The position numbers and the translations under genes were made by a program. From assembly GCA_026770025.1 (NCBI GenBank), contig JAMXDE010000018.1:186001-250000 (forward strand): a stretch of 64,000 nucleotides of DNA, written 5' to 3'. Below are positions 20,559-32,650 of this stretch, in pieces; the stretch's first letter is position 1, and every line of letters begins with the position of its first letter. The notes beneath the pieces were generated by a model. The model ran no database searches, was not told the origin of the DNA, and worked only from the letters and a program-made list of their open reading frames with translations. The DNA comes from Craspedostauros australis. Its lineage: Eukaryota > Bacillariophyta > Bacillariophyceae > Mastogloiales > Achnanthaceae.

Positions 20559-22685
20559 TTAGGCGTTCACAGTGTGCCCTGTTGCATCGGCAGACACAAC
20601 ACTGCCATTCACTCCATCAGGCATTCCTGCTGCAGCTCCGCCTGATACCTCATCCACTTTCAGGCGGAGCACATCATCACGACGTGGGGCGTCCTCGCCA
20701 TTGCGGGGGCGCACTGATCCTGTCAGAGGTGTCATCTCCATCTCGACAGTGGGGATGGAGCTCCCAGCACTGCTGGATTGAGAAGAGCTCCAGACTGGGT
20801 CGGGAACGCCACCACCAGGCAACCCGCTGGAGCTGTGGGCAGCCAGGGATGCGTTGGTGTGAGCTTGACGGAGCTGCGCCTCAAGCTCAGCCAACCGGGC
20901 CTGCGCATGCTGCTCGCGAGCATGAGCTTCGTTGCGCATGGCCTCGAACTGGGCCCGAGCTTCATGCTCAATTCGGGCCTTGGCCTGAGCATCCAGCTGG
21001 GAGCGCTCTTTTGCCGCACGCAAGAGAGCCTCGCATTCGGCCCGTTCCTTGCGAGCTAACTCTTGCGCTCGAGCAACTTGGGCCGCGGCCTCGCGCTCCA
21101 TCTGCTGGCGGATCGCAGCAGTCTGCGCAGCAGTCTGGGCAGCATTCTGGGTGGCTGCTGCAGGGCTGGCAAACCTGCCACCAGGATTTGGAATCGGAGA
21201 TTCGAACGGAGCAGGATGATGGTTGCCGCTGGCGCCGCCTGGCTGGGCTGGGGAAGGATGGCCAAAGGGGTGGGAGCTGAATCCTTGCGCGGTCGGGATG
21301 GCAGGCGCAGGCATGGTGGGATTGAAGGAGTACACCATCCCATCCAAGCCTCGGACGCCACGACGACCAGCCGTCCCGAACTGCTGCTGATTGAAGCTCT
21401 CTTGGAAAAAGCAGAAAGTCACCAGCGTGGTGGTTCCGAGGTAGTTCTCCACGATCTCGAAGTTGGGCTCCTCGAGGTCCTTGGTCTTGACGTTGCGGAA
21501 GAGACTGTCGATCTTCCTTGGGAGGCTGAACTGGCAGCTGACAACGAGCTCGCCTGCATCATCGGTGACCTTCCGGGCGAGGTCCTGGAAATAATTCTTA
21601 GCTGCCGCAAGGCTTGTAGAAAAACCCTTATCATAACCATAGACTCCGTAGATGCACTCTGCTGTGAAGTACATCTTTGGCACTTTGTAGGTCAGCTTCA
21701 GTGTCCATCCTTCATCCTCCGTAGACAGCGCCACAGAATCCGGATCCACCTTTGCATCCAGGACCACGAACATGTGAATCCCCTCCCTGTAGCGCCCTGT
21801 TCCGTTTGCAGCTGTCAATGGATCAAAAGCACGTTCAGTGAATGATCCGAGCTTGACCATGTCCAGTGCAGGGCTCATGGCGCGATCTGCACTGCGGATT
21901 CCCATCTTGTTCATGGCATCCACGATGGTCTTGTCGTTGGGTGTGGCGTCGCGCTTGGGGGCAGGAGGAGGTGTTGGTTTGCTCACGTCTCGGACAGGGG
22001 GTCCACGAGGGCCTTGAACTCCACGACGAGGCATAATGAATGGTGGGGTAGCTTGAGAGAGATCGTCGTCAACGAATCCTGGGTCGAGCTCCAAGCTGTC
22101 TGAAGATACAGCAGAACCAAGACGATCAGAATGAACAGAAGGAAGGTAACTTTCGTCGTCGTCCGAAGAAGAACCGCGAGCAAGATCAGCAGCAGGAGGG
22201 TGATTGGCATTGGTGTTGTTGACAGCGCCTTGTGCTGGTCGGTAGTTGAGATTGATCCCGCGTTCTTGACGCAACTCTGCGAGGCGTTCTGTGGAATCCA
22301 GACCGCACCTCTTGCGAAAATCAGATCCAAATCCTGTGCACAGCGAAGCAAATCAGAGCTGTGTGAGAAGAGATTTGGTCCACGAGCATGTCAGGACAGT
22401 CGGCGATCACAATAATAGTCACAACAGGCAACATCACAAAACGGACGCACCTTTTCCACTCTCAAGGAACTTCAGCAGACGGGCCCAACAATTGAGAAAA
22501 TTCTTCTTCGTGTTCTTCTGGCTGTAGAGACTGTGCCACTCAACGTGCGACTCCCAGAAGTTCGAGAAGCCTTCCTTGGTTGGTTGGAAGCGAGGGGGAT
22601 TGGAGATGAAACCTTTGATGATGTATGCAGCGTGATCTCCTGCGGGTGACCACCTTTGAGCTCGAGCAACTTGGATTTGTGCCAT
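20559..22685 (-). CDS. Harbinger-like companion protein (probable DNA-binding N-terminus, coiled-coil C-terminus)
   Basis: Two exons, 22451-22685 and 20559-22333, joined in phase across a 117 bp GT..AG intron, give 669 residues. The N-terminal 75 residues are Trp-rich (RWSPAGDHAAYIIKGF, FWESHVEWHSLY, NFLNCWARLLKFL) and basic at the end, which resembles the Myb/SANT-like partner proteins of Harbinger elements, needed with the transposase for nuclear import and end recognition; this is inference. A central compact domain (about residues 230-400, including CQFSLPRKID) is unrecognised. Residues about 490-570 form an Ala/Glu/Arg coiled coil. The gene is divergent from the transposase and shares a promoter region with it. 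No break seen. Confidence 0.7.
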
Positions 22686-23416
22686 CTTGGAGGTAAGCTG
22701 AATTGTGGGATTGTGATGGACACCCCTGCTACAGCAGATACTGCGAGTGCAACGCTTCAAACAACTCGACCAATGCTGGGAGATGGTATCATCGATCGAT
22801 CAATCAGCTGTCTATTCAATTCAAGCACGCAGGTAGGAGCAACGCAGCCAGACTACGGCAAGCATCCAGGCTGTCACATCCGTCATTGCCTGTTTCAATC
22901 AGCAGTATTGCACAGATGAAGAGGATCGTGGTGCGTACATGAGGGCATGAGGTGCCATCATCCTGTTTGGTTCGGAATGCAACTTCCTCGTGGGTCGAAT
23001 TTGCTTTTTGTGGGAGCTCAGTTGGATTTGGTGAGCATACTCAGCTTCATGTGCTTTGGACGGCTCGCTTGGAACGATGTCTTCAAATCTGTATATTGAC
23101 CCTCCGACAAGAAATTCTTAGGAACCGACGGTATTCGTTTTTGGGGGGACAAGTACCTGGTTTTCGCCGACAAGTCTCATGTGTGCTTTCCTACGCAACA
23201 GTCAGTAGTAGCTCACGTAGAAATCAAAAGATAGAATTTGTGGTTCGCCATTTCTACTCCGACGAGTCAAAAGTTCTAGTCCGACGGTTACAAAAACGTT
23301 ACTTTCCTTGCCTATTTAGTATCTGTCGGATGGAAATCGTGTACTTGTCGGATGCGGATTGCGTACTTGTCGGACGCCTTTTTGAAATGGTGTGGAGTAG
23401 AGTACTCGACTCTACT
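22686..23416. promoter_or_regulatory. Shared divergent promoter region of the transposon with GTCGGA motifs
   Basis: Between the two divergent transposon genes. A cluster of GTCGG/CCGAC motifs occupies about 23103-23375 (five CCGAC, three GTCGG by eye), the same core as in the terminal repeats (TTGTCGG). Possibly binding sites for the element's own DNA-binding protein. Confidence 0.4.
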
Positions 23417-24016
23417 TGTCATTGGCTTGTGTCGAAGCCAGTCCCACCAAACAGCATGTTGACCCTGTCGCAGGACAGCTCATCGCAGAGGTGCGCTTTG
23501 GCCGATCGGCCTGTTCTTCGATTTGCGTTGCCACATGCAACGGAAGCAGACACACGAACCAAGGGTGCTTCACAACGACGATCCAAGCCGAGCACCAACA
23601 TCTCTTGCTCCTCTCTCCTGTGTTGAGTTCAGACGAAGGAAGAACACCATCCAACCCTTCCAAAGGTGATCTCTTGGTGGCGGACATCATCAACTGGGGT
23701 ACTCCAGTCACCACAGAACCATGCTCTTTGGTCTTCGCATCACCATCATCGCACAGCCAAAATGAATCAACGACTACGAAAACAACGTGATGCTCTGTGT
23801 CCAACGATTCAAATGCAGAGGGGTGCGAATGGTTCCATGCCAGTGGGTGCACCTACTGGTGAGAGCCAGCAACCATGGGCAAAAGAAGGCAGATGAAGCA
23901 GACAGCCCCATCATCGGACACAGAATCTCCAGTTGGCCGATTCTACATGATTTGGAGAGGCAGGGACAGCCACTTCTTCAGCTCCAACTTCTTCCTTCGA
24001 TCCAATCCCCCAACTG

Positions 24017-25007
24017 ATGTTGAATGGCGCCTACGCTCATCGGTACTCCATCGGCAGCGTGCAAGACTTTCTTGATCTTGCACGCTACATCCTTCTCACC
24101 CCTGGCCAGTGCATCACCAATCTACGATGCCGATCAAGTGCATTCGGGGAGGACTTTACCGTTGCATTTGGGATTTCGCCTCATCTCTGCTCTGTGCTGT
24201 GGGCACTTGCAGCACGTCGTGGGGACCTGAAGCCAAAGCATCTCCTTTGGGCCCTGTACTACATGCGGCACTACCCATCCGTGCGCATGGCATGCGTCTT
24301 CCTTTGGACCACAGACAAGACTCTCAAGCTCCATATCTGGTCAGCAATCAAGGCTGTAGCAGATTTGAAAAATGATGTGGTAAGTCCAAGGGGAATGCAT
24401 TTCACTCACAATTGCTTCAGCAACAAACAAGCTCACATCTTTTGCACTGCTTGTCTCTCTTCGACGTTGCCATGAAAAGATCCTGTGGGAGAACCGATAC
24501 TCTGGGGATTTGAACAGATCGTGCCTGGTCACGGTTGATGGCACTGATTTCAAGATCAACGAGCCAACCCCATTCGATCGCAAGTGGTATTCGCACAAGT
24601 TCCGATCGGCTGGAATCAGATATGAGATCGCTGTGTCGATCCAAAAGGGAGATATCGTATGGATGAATGGTCCATTTGCTTGTGGGCGGCACCCAGACCT
24701 CAAGATCTTCCGCTCTTTGCTGAAACAGTACTTGGATGATGGTGAGATGGTGGAGGCTGATCGTGGATACCGCGGTGATGAAGCTGTCCGGACATCCGAT
24801 GATTTTGTTACAGAAGCAGAGAAGCAAGCAAAAAGCCAAGCTCGTGCTCGCCATGAGACTGTGAATGGCCGCTTCAAGAATTGGAAGATCCTGGAGCATC
24901 GTTTCCGCCATGACCTGATGTTGCACAAGCATGTGATGAAAGCAATTGTCACTATAACCCAGCTTCAAATCGAACATGGCAACTCTCTATTCCAAGTACA
25001 ATACTAG
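24017..25007 (+). CDS. DDE transposase of the Harbinger-like element (DDE_Tnp_4 type)
   Basis: Exons 24017-24379 and 24480-25007 (100 bp intron, phase 0) give at least 296 residues; the 5' end is not settled, since the same frame is open back to 23951 and further exons may lie upstream. Exon 1 ends with the helical region PKHLLWALYYMRHYPS. Exon 2 has the catalytic residues in VTVDGTDFKI, EADRGYRG and RHETVNGRFK, spaced D-x73-D-x31-E, followed by FRHDLMLHKHVMKAI. The motifs WYSHKFRSAGIRYEI and IVWMNGPFACG are typical of the IS5/Harbinger-type DDE_Tnp_4 family. It would cut and rejoin the element ends in the nucleus. The catalytic part looks intact. Confidence 0.82.
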
Positions 25008-26162
25008 ATTATACAAGTTTCAACAATACTGAGGGATTCGTGGTCTGGAACGCATCTTGCAACAGCAACCAGGAGAGTGAATCGCGTCGAATCCGGCAAA
25101 TAGAAGAGCACTGCACCACCACTCATATACTATAATTGCATTAGATCCATTCTCAACTATTCTATTGACCAGATACACCACACCTTGTCCTAAACTGTGA
25201 GACGATGCAGCAATTCTGGGATGGATAGGACGTCAACGAGCATGTAAGCGCAGCACGATGAGAAAGTACTGCACTACTCTGCGTGCGCAAAATTGTGTGA
25301 GCTCTTCAGACAGTCAACTCGAGAACAAAGCGCAGCGAAGGAGACCCAATCGAGGAACACCTTTCGCTTGAGTGTGTACAACAATGCTTCGTATTCAACG
25401 ATACGAGACTCAACAACGCGACCATGGAGGTACGATCTCTCTCTCTCTCTCCAGAGGGAGTATGCTGCGGTGTGCGTGCGCGGTCTGCACATGTTGCAAC
25501 AAAATGTAGCGTGTTGGCGCGTGATCAGCTCTGATATCATTGCATGGGACAAGGATTCATACTCTATCAACATCGATTGGGCTGCTACTCCTTGAGTCTG
25601 CTGCTATCAATGTTGCACAAAGATGGATGAGAGTGACACCCAGTGCATAGTGATGTGGAGAGTGACGATTGGTGGTTGGTCATCAGGCCACCTCGCATTG
25701 TGGTGATTTTTTGCCGTGCGATACTGCTGGTGGATTCCTTGCGCTCTACCCTGCAGGCAACTCTCACTGATGGGAATCAAACGCATCACATCGTCAAGAA
25801 GGTAAATGGCGTGGGGTCAGGAACGATACTCGATCGTCCCTGGTGGGCTTTTGATGAGTTCAATATAACAGTAGTACAAGCCAACAAACCAGAAGACAAG
25901 GACTTGTTCTGCCAACCAAGAAGACGGTGCTTTTTCCGGACCACCGCAGCAAAGTGTGACGAGAATGAGCAACACCAAAACAATGCCGCAGCGAGGAAAT
26001 CCCATCTCCACACCCGCAACAATGCGGGACTCAGAAATGATCGTTTGCTCTCGTGAACCAACTCGGCATTCTTGTAGTAGTCGTATGAGTCGAACATCTC
26101 GAATCGAGTGCGCTCCATCACGTGTGGCGAACTGGCAACTGGCAGTTTCTTGTCATTTGCGA
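25008..26162. other. Non-coding right part of the Harbinger-like element
   Basis: About 1.15 kb between the transposase stop and the right terminal repeat with no supported gene. A plus-strand frame of 137 codons at 25643-26056 has no recognisable motif. Confidence 0.5.
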
Positions 26163-26210
26163 ACAGACTCCGACACAAAAAACGTGATTTTCTCTTTTTC
26201 CGACAACTCC
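26163..26210 (-). repeat. Right terminal inverted repeat of the Harbinger-like element
   Basis: Ends TTTTCCGACAACTCC, reverse complement of the left end, with the inner TCCGACA repeat at the matching distance. Confidence 0.88.
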
Positions 26211-26659
26211 CTGTGGTTTCTCTTGCTCACGCTTTTTGGACGCCACACGCGAGAAGAGAATTCGGTGATGACGGACGCGAGGAGAGCTAACCCAAAGTCT
26301 GAAGGTTTGGCGTGGAACAACAACGGAAACTGGTGGATGCCAACCGGAGCCGCCACCGCACTGATGCTGGTGATCTTCTGCGGTCGGCACCTCCGGAGAT
26401 TTGTGCGACACACGAGCCTGGATCCTTCGCAGATGCGTGACATCTGACGCAAACCAACCGACACACGGTCATCTGCAACAAGCACCAAAGGACGTCCACA
26501 CTCACTGGTTTTGTGTGCTCTGGCTGGTGAGGTGCAGACATCATCTTCTGTTGTTGCATCGTCCTCCAACTCGCTCAGAAGTCGTCATAAAATCTTGAGA
26601 CCGCAAGTCGCGACCGCAACTTCACTCGACTCCACTCTGCTCCACATCAAAATCCCACT

Positions 26660-29600
26660 ATGAAGCTGTTCGCCGCATCATCTTTGCTCGCCATGAGCTC
26701 CGCCTGGAGTGCTGCCTTTGTTGCAGCCGAGGTAAGCCACCACCATGTGATGCATGCCGAAACTGCGAACCATGTGGAGGACGATGGTGGTTCCAATGCT
26801 GGAATCAACATGGCACCGCCATGGAATCAACATGGAGTCAACATGGGCCACATGCAAAAGGATGTCCATGATGCGCTGCGATGATCCATCAATCGACGGA
26901 CAGATGACAACAAATGAAGCTCGCACATCAGCAGATCCACCCATCAAACACATCAAATACATCACCAATGCTTCATGCCATGCCATGTCATTTGATGGAG
27001 AATTCCGATGCGCTCGACGTCGATGGCCATTCTCACTCTCTCCTCTTCTCTGTCCCTACGATCTAAAACATGTCTCTCTCACTCTCTCTCGCATTGCCAC
27101 ACTCTCACTGCTAAACCATCACTTCACCGGCAGGAGTACACGCTGCTAGCGCCATGTGTCATCACGCAAAGGCATGTTTCGTACAGGGACCGCGCACCAT
27201 CCCGTGTGGCCAAGTGCAAGCTGCACGGAGTCGACGCCGCAAAGTTCGGAGGAGTCCACCTCAACATCGAGGGATTGACGCCAGAATGGATCGACGAGAA
27301 TGACGTCGTCCCATCCCCCCTGGCCATGCACACCCTCTTCATCGAGGGTGCCGTCATGAACAACGATGACTACACCCTCCGACTGCCGGAAGGCAAGACC
27401 ATCGAGGACATGGCCATCGACATCAACGGCGTTGAGACCAGCAACCGCAGGCTCAGAGATTCCGACACCTCTCGTCAGCTCGAAGACCTGCCCTCGCAAC
27501 TTGCGATGGGCGACAAGACCTTCCTCATCATCCGCGTTCTGACCAACAGCGGCGCGACGAGCGTCCCGCGGCAGGATATCATCGACAACTGCCTGGGCAA
27601 GTCGCCAAACTTCATCCAGCAATTTTCCGACATGTCCTTCGGCAAGCTCACCTTGACGGCGGAAAACACCAACGGATCTTCCGATGGCATTCTGGACATC
27701 ACCATCGCGCGTGCAATCAACGGTGCAAACGGGGACAACATCGAAGCGGATGTCACCACAGCCCTCGCCAACATTGGCATTGACGAAGACACCTTCGATC
27801 ATCTCCTTTACACCTTCCCGTACGGTTCCATGAGCGGCGGCGATGTGGACTGGCTTGGTAAGCCCACCGAGTTTGTCTGTATGCTGTCGTGACGTAGTGT
27901 TTGTTTGTTTCGCTTGGCTTCACTTCACCATTGGTGGCTCGCCTGCGCCATGTGCATTTGACAACACCACGCACACCTTCTCACCCTCGTCACACACCAT
28001 GCTACTATATGCCAACATGTGCGCGCTTTGGTATTGCGCGAATATTCCACTCTCACTGTTCCAATCTCTGCTCCCTTCGACAATATAAATGGGCTTGCTC
28101 CTGTCGCAGCCTACGCAGATACACCGGGTTCCACCGCTGTCTACAACGGCATCAACGACCCCCCTGGCGAGCACTACCTTTACGACATATCCACTGTCGT
28201 CCACGAAACCGGACACAACTACAACCTCGACCACAGTAATGAGGGAGCAGAGGAATATGGTGACACCTCGTAAGTGCTCTGCCTTCCTGCGTCGGCTTCG
28301 TCTTGAACATGGTTGGGTGTGCAATTCATTCACACGTGAGCTCGCCGTGCAATTTTGACATCGGATGGGCGCAACCAAGTCCAGGGATGGATACTCTCTG
28401 CCATTCTGCCTCCCCTATGTGTATGTGCGCACAACCCACAAACCCCATCATGCCACCTCCTCACCGCGCGCTTTGCTCTTCGTCTCGCTCCCCTTCGTCC
28501 TATTCCGTCATGTACTCCTCGAATAACCATCGCGATCAACCATTTTGGGGCATCTTCTTCGCTTTCCAGTGGCGCAATGGGTTTCGGTATCGGCGTACAG
28601 GACAGTTTGGACGAGATCAAAGGCTACAACGGTACGTCGCCTGCCAGAACAAAATGAACAAATGCACGGGTGCTGCTGCCTCCTATAATGTCTGGGAACA
28701 ACTACGTGTCTGGTCTGCTCGCAGGCAACTGTCTTCCTCCCACTTCGCTGATCACTCCTCTCACCCATTCGCAATGCCGTCACCGCGTTGCCCCGAACAT
28801 TCGTTCCTCGTCACTCGTTTCGTGGCAACGGAACCGCCGTGTCTTTTCCATGCTCACACTATTTGAACATCGACGGTCATGCCGACGATCATCACATCAT
28901 TATATCTGCACTGTCGCGTTTTCATCGTGCACTGCAACCAAACAGGAGCCAAGAGCTTCGAGATTGGCTGGTATTCTGACCGAATGCTCGACCTGACTTC
29001 GGCGGGCGATAGCTACGAAGGCGTGATGTGCGGCGTGGTCGACTACAACCCATCCGACACCAGCTACATCGTGGGCCTCAGAATCAGAGATACGGGCAAC
29101 TCGCAGGACTACTACGTCGCTTTCAACAGGGCCTCTGGCTTCAACAAAGACAGCACCGAAGGCAGGAACCAGGTTCTCGTGACGACAGCCCCGGCCTTCA
29201 CTGGCACCACTACACAGTCCGTGTTGCTGTCGAGGCTCGACGCAGGAGGTTCGTTCAGAAACGCCGACCCATCGTCGCTCGGTGGCATCAGCGTGTACGT
29301 GGACAGCATCGACCGTCTCTTCGTCAACGACAGGGTTTGCGCGACCGTCAAGGTCCAGTATGGCGAATTCTCTCCAGCGGCAACATCCGCGCCGAGTGCC
29401 TCCCCAGCGCTAACCAACGCTGCGCAAGCGTGGTATAGCACAACCGTGACAGACACATTCACCAATGTCATCGAATCGTTCCGATTCGACCTGACCATCA
29501 CTGCTGATGTGAGAATCACGGGCATGCGGTTGATCTTGGCCAACCGCTCGCAACAGGCATACTCCATCTATTTCCGGTCCAGCACCTGGAATGCCGATGG

Positions 29601-30582
29601 AACCTGGATGCAGATTGCCTCTGGTAACATCATGCCCGAAGGCCTCGGTCGGTTCACTGACGAGATCACATTCAACGCCCCGATTGAATTGTCCGCCGCT
29701 GACGGTACTGTTGCGTTCCGCATCGACTCGCCAACCAAACTTCTGACTGAGTTTCAAAATACCTTCGCGGCTCATCCAGCCAACGGTTTCAGCTGTCCAA
29801 ACTGCCCATTCAATGTCTTCTACGGACAAGCTGGCGTAGTTGCATCCGATAGCCAGAACAACTCTTTTGATTTTGCCGGATATCCTTTCGTCGGAGCCAT
29901 CTTATTCCAAAACATCGTGATGGTCGCACCTACCAGTGCACCGACCAGCGCTCCTACTTCGGCGCCCACATCGGCCCCGACAAGCAATCCGACGTCTGTC
30001 CCCACATCGGCGCCCACATCCGCACCAACATCGGCCCCGACAAGCAATCCAACGGCGTCGCCTACTGCGCCTGCACCAACCAGCGCACCAACGTCGGCTC
30101 CAACCAGTGCACCGACTTCCTCACCGACGTCGGCGCCCACATCTCAGCCAAATGCCAATCCAACATCGGCGCCGACAAGTGCTCCGACCAGCGCACCGAC
30201 ATCAGCCCCGACCAGCGCACCGACGTCTGCCCCAACATCGGCACCCACCGCTGCGGTTCCAGTACCAACCAGCGCTCCGACATCAGCCCCGACAAGCTCA
30301 CCGACGTCTGCCCCAACATCGGCTCCGACCAGCGCCCCGACTTCCTCACCGACGTCAGCACCGACAGCTCAGCCAAACAACAATCCAACCGCGGCGCCGA
30401 CCAGCGCCCCGACGTGGATGCCAACACGATCCCCGACTTCGTCACCGACATTCGCACCAAGCGAGACCGTGGTGATGAAGAAGACGAAGAGCTTCGTCGA
30501 TCCTGACGAGAAGAAATCGAAGAATAACATGATGACTTCCGACAGCGATACCAAGAAAACCAAGAACATGCTGAGAGTCTAA
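26660..30582 (+). CDS. Secreted M11 (gametolysin-type) zinc metalloprotease with APTS-repeat linker, paralogue B
   Basis: Same five-exon structure as paralogue A: 26660-26731, 27134-27857, 28110-28269, 28570-28631, 28946-30582, giving 884 residues. The signal peptide differs by one residue (MKLFAASSLLAMSS). The zinc site reads VHETGHNYNLDHS, keeping all three His and the Glu, and the Met-turn region reads SGAMGFG, so it should be active, but nine of 53 residues encoded by exon 3 differ from paralogue A. Exon 5, encoding the C-terminal beta-rich region, APTS repeats and tail, is nearly identical to A (one substitution and one lost Asp codon seen). Different active-site surroundings on the same outer part suggest different substrates or inhibitors, which is inference. 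Confidence 0.87.
29926..30459 (+). repeat. 12-bp minisatellite encoding Ala-Pro-Thr-Ser repeats, copy B
   Basis: Same array as at 12725-13258, same number and order of variant units as far as I can compare, which is unusual for a minisatellite in separate copies. Confidence 0.92.
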
Positions 30583-31974
30583 CCGGCTCGCGGACGCATG
30601 TGCTTGTGCCACATTCGTTTACATGTACGTGGATGTCCAAGTACGTGAATGCTTGCATGGTGCATCGTGCCACCTGCAATCCCGTACCCACACCCTCAGA
30701 TCGAGTCTGTCAATGCCACAAGTGCGGCGAGAGACCTCAATGCTTGGACATGCAGGTACCAGCAATGTACCAATAAGGCCATCAATACTTAGGATGCCAT
30801 GTTCACATATTTGTCCATGTTGTTGAATCGTACAGTAGAATATGATATATGATATGTCGAACGAATGTGTAGAAGAGAGAGAGAGAGAGAGAACAGTTAT
30901 CGATGAGTGCCAACCGAATGCTGCGAACGACAAGAGGCGCAATGTGACCACAACGACCACCGTCCGTTCCCCAACCACAAAAGAGCCACGAAGATCCAAG
31001 CATGCGGCAGCGAGCAGAGGCGAGGCAGAGCACAAGATGGTGCAACAGAGCGTGAGATGACACCGCACATCAATGTGTTCATCCACGTCCGGCGTGAATG
31101 AGAGAGACAGGAGAGTAACCCAATCATTGAAGAGCCACGATCCTGGCTGCGAGGTTGTCATCGTCGGAAGCATCACCGCAGCATCAACCAAGGCACGACG
31201 CCCATGTACGTACCATGGTGCTTCTTTTGAAGTCCGTCCATGATGTCCGCTCGTCGCACAGTGCTGTTCCATCTCTCTCCGGACAAGAATCCGTCACGTA
31301 GATCGCGCCCCAAAGGCATCGCCGAAAGGAAGCTGATCTCGCAGTCACCATGGTGGCCTCGGATGGTTGCTCGTTCGGGTTCGACAGTGCGCAGATCTTC
31401 AGCAAGGGGATGGCACTCTCTCGAGCGTTTCGCTTCAACGCATCCGGAGCCAGCAAGGACATCTGCCTCGAAACAATGGTCGGCTGCATCAAGCACAGGA
31501 CTGCGGCCTGTCAACAATGAGATGGACACGGAGATACATGTAGCATCGAACAAATACCCAAGCCAATCTGAAGAAAGGCCTGTTCATGTTATTGATGGCG
31601 CGACAAATGGCATGAAATCGGAATGGCCTGGCGATGTCTTGGAATGCCGATTGCCCGGCGCGAGATGGGAGAGGATGATACGAGCTACGGCTATTTCGAG
31701 TAAGTATCATGGCGTCACTCCTACCATGAACATCAATGCATCCTCACTAGCGATTGCTCTCGCCGGAACTTGGTTGCCACAGACACGATGTTGGCGCGCC
31801 TGTGGCCTATCTCCCTGGTTGTGAATGGCCGGGCTCCTGCGCAATTCAGGCCTGGCCGATAAAGGCCGATAAAGGCCGGAAACATTGCTACACCAACCAA
31901 ACAACCAACCCTAGTGAGAAGCCTGTGCCACAAAGTAGACCATGATGCCCACGATCCATTACGATCTCCGAGTC
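30583..31974. other. Downstream flank of unit B, no supported gene
   Basis: Counterpart of 13385-14935. A 194-codon plus-strand frame at 31240-31824 is only partly open in unit A, so I do not call it. A 126-codon minus-strand frame (31173-31553) is open in both units. Confidence 0.4.
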
Positions 31975-31994
31975 AGCTAGCATGTATGCTAGCT

Positions 31995-32148
31995 GAGTGA
32001 GTGAGTCGACCAACCTTTGGTAAAGTAGAGTGGCAATTTTTCTTCGATTACAACAGAACTAATCATACCAACCTACTCATTATAGTGTCTATAGCAACAG
32101 GAAAATTACCCAGAATCTTAAAGTTTATAGTTTAAGTTTTGTGGACCA
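31995..32148 (+). repeat. Left terminal inverted repeat of the DDE element
   Basis: Starts GAGTGAGTGAGTCGACCAAC and ends near TTTTGTGGACC. Matches the reverse complement of 36378-36530 and the right end of the truncated copy (18375-18530). Confidence 0.87.
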
Positions 32149-32650
32149 TCAAATATTTAGAGTCGTATGGGTCAAACGCAGCCTTCCACGATGTAGTTTC
32201 ATCGAAGGTTCTTTGGTGTTCCGAGTTAATAACGGAAGGTGTCCATTCACGTTTGTGTCTCCAGCTTTTTCCTTCCTCCTCGTTCGTTTGGAACACGTTA
32301 AACAACGTTAGCTGCTGCGGAATCGATTGACATTTTGTGCTTGTCAGCATCACACACATCATCACCACATGCGCACGCACACATCGTCGCCACGCAGACA
32401 CAAAACCCCGTCACATTTTTTGCTTCATTCCAAAGGTGCCTCCGCCGATGCGATGCTCATTGTATCTGTTGTGCTGCGGTTGTAGTATGAGTAGCGAGAG
32501 TACTAGTGACATTGGCGGTTGTTGTTCTCGGTGCTGCATCCAACACCTCTATCGGCATCACCTCCTCCACCCACTTTCATTCAGCGTTCTACAGTGCCAT
32601 TCATCGATCAATCAATCAATCAATCAACCTCCTTTGCTACCATCAACACC

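Larger units (their letters stand above)
20174..26210. mobile_element. PIF/Harbinger-like DNA transposon, complete
   Basis: The 6,037 bp element has terminal inverted repeats of about 48 bp that start GGAGTTGTCGGAAAA and hold a second GTCGGA about 38 bp in. It is flanked by the direct repeat CTG (20171-20173 and 26211-26213), a 3-bp duplication of the kind known for PIF/Harbinger. It carries two divergent genes, as that superfamily does: a companion protein on the minus strand (20559-22685) and a DDE transposase on the plus strand (about 24017-25007). Unit A holds the unoccupied site near 9010. About 1.15 kb to the right of the transposase is non-coding. Confidence 0.9.
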
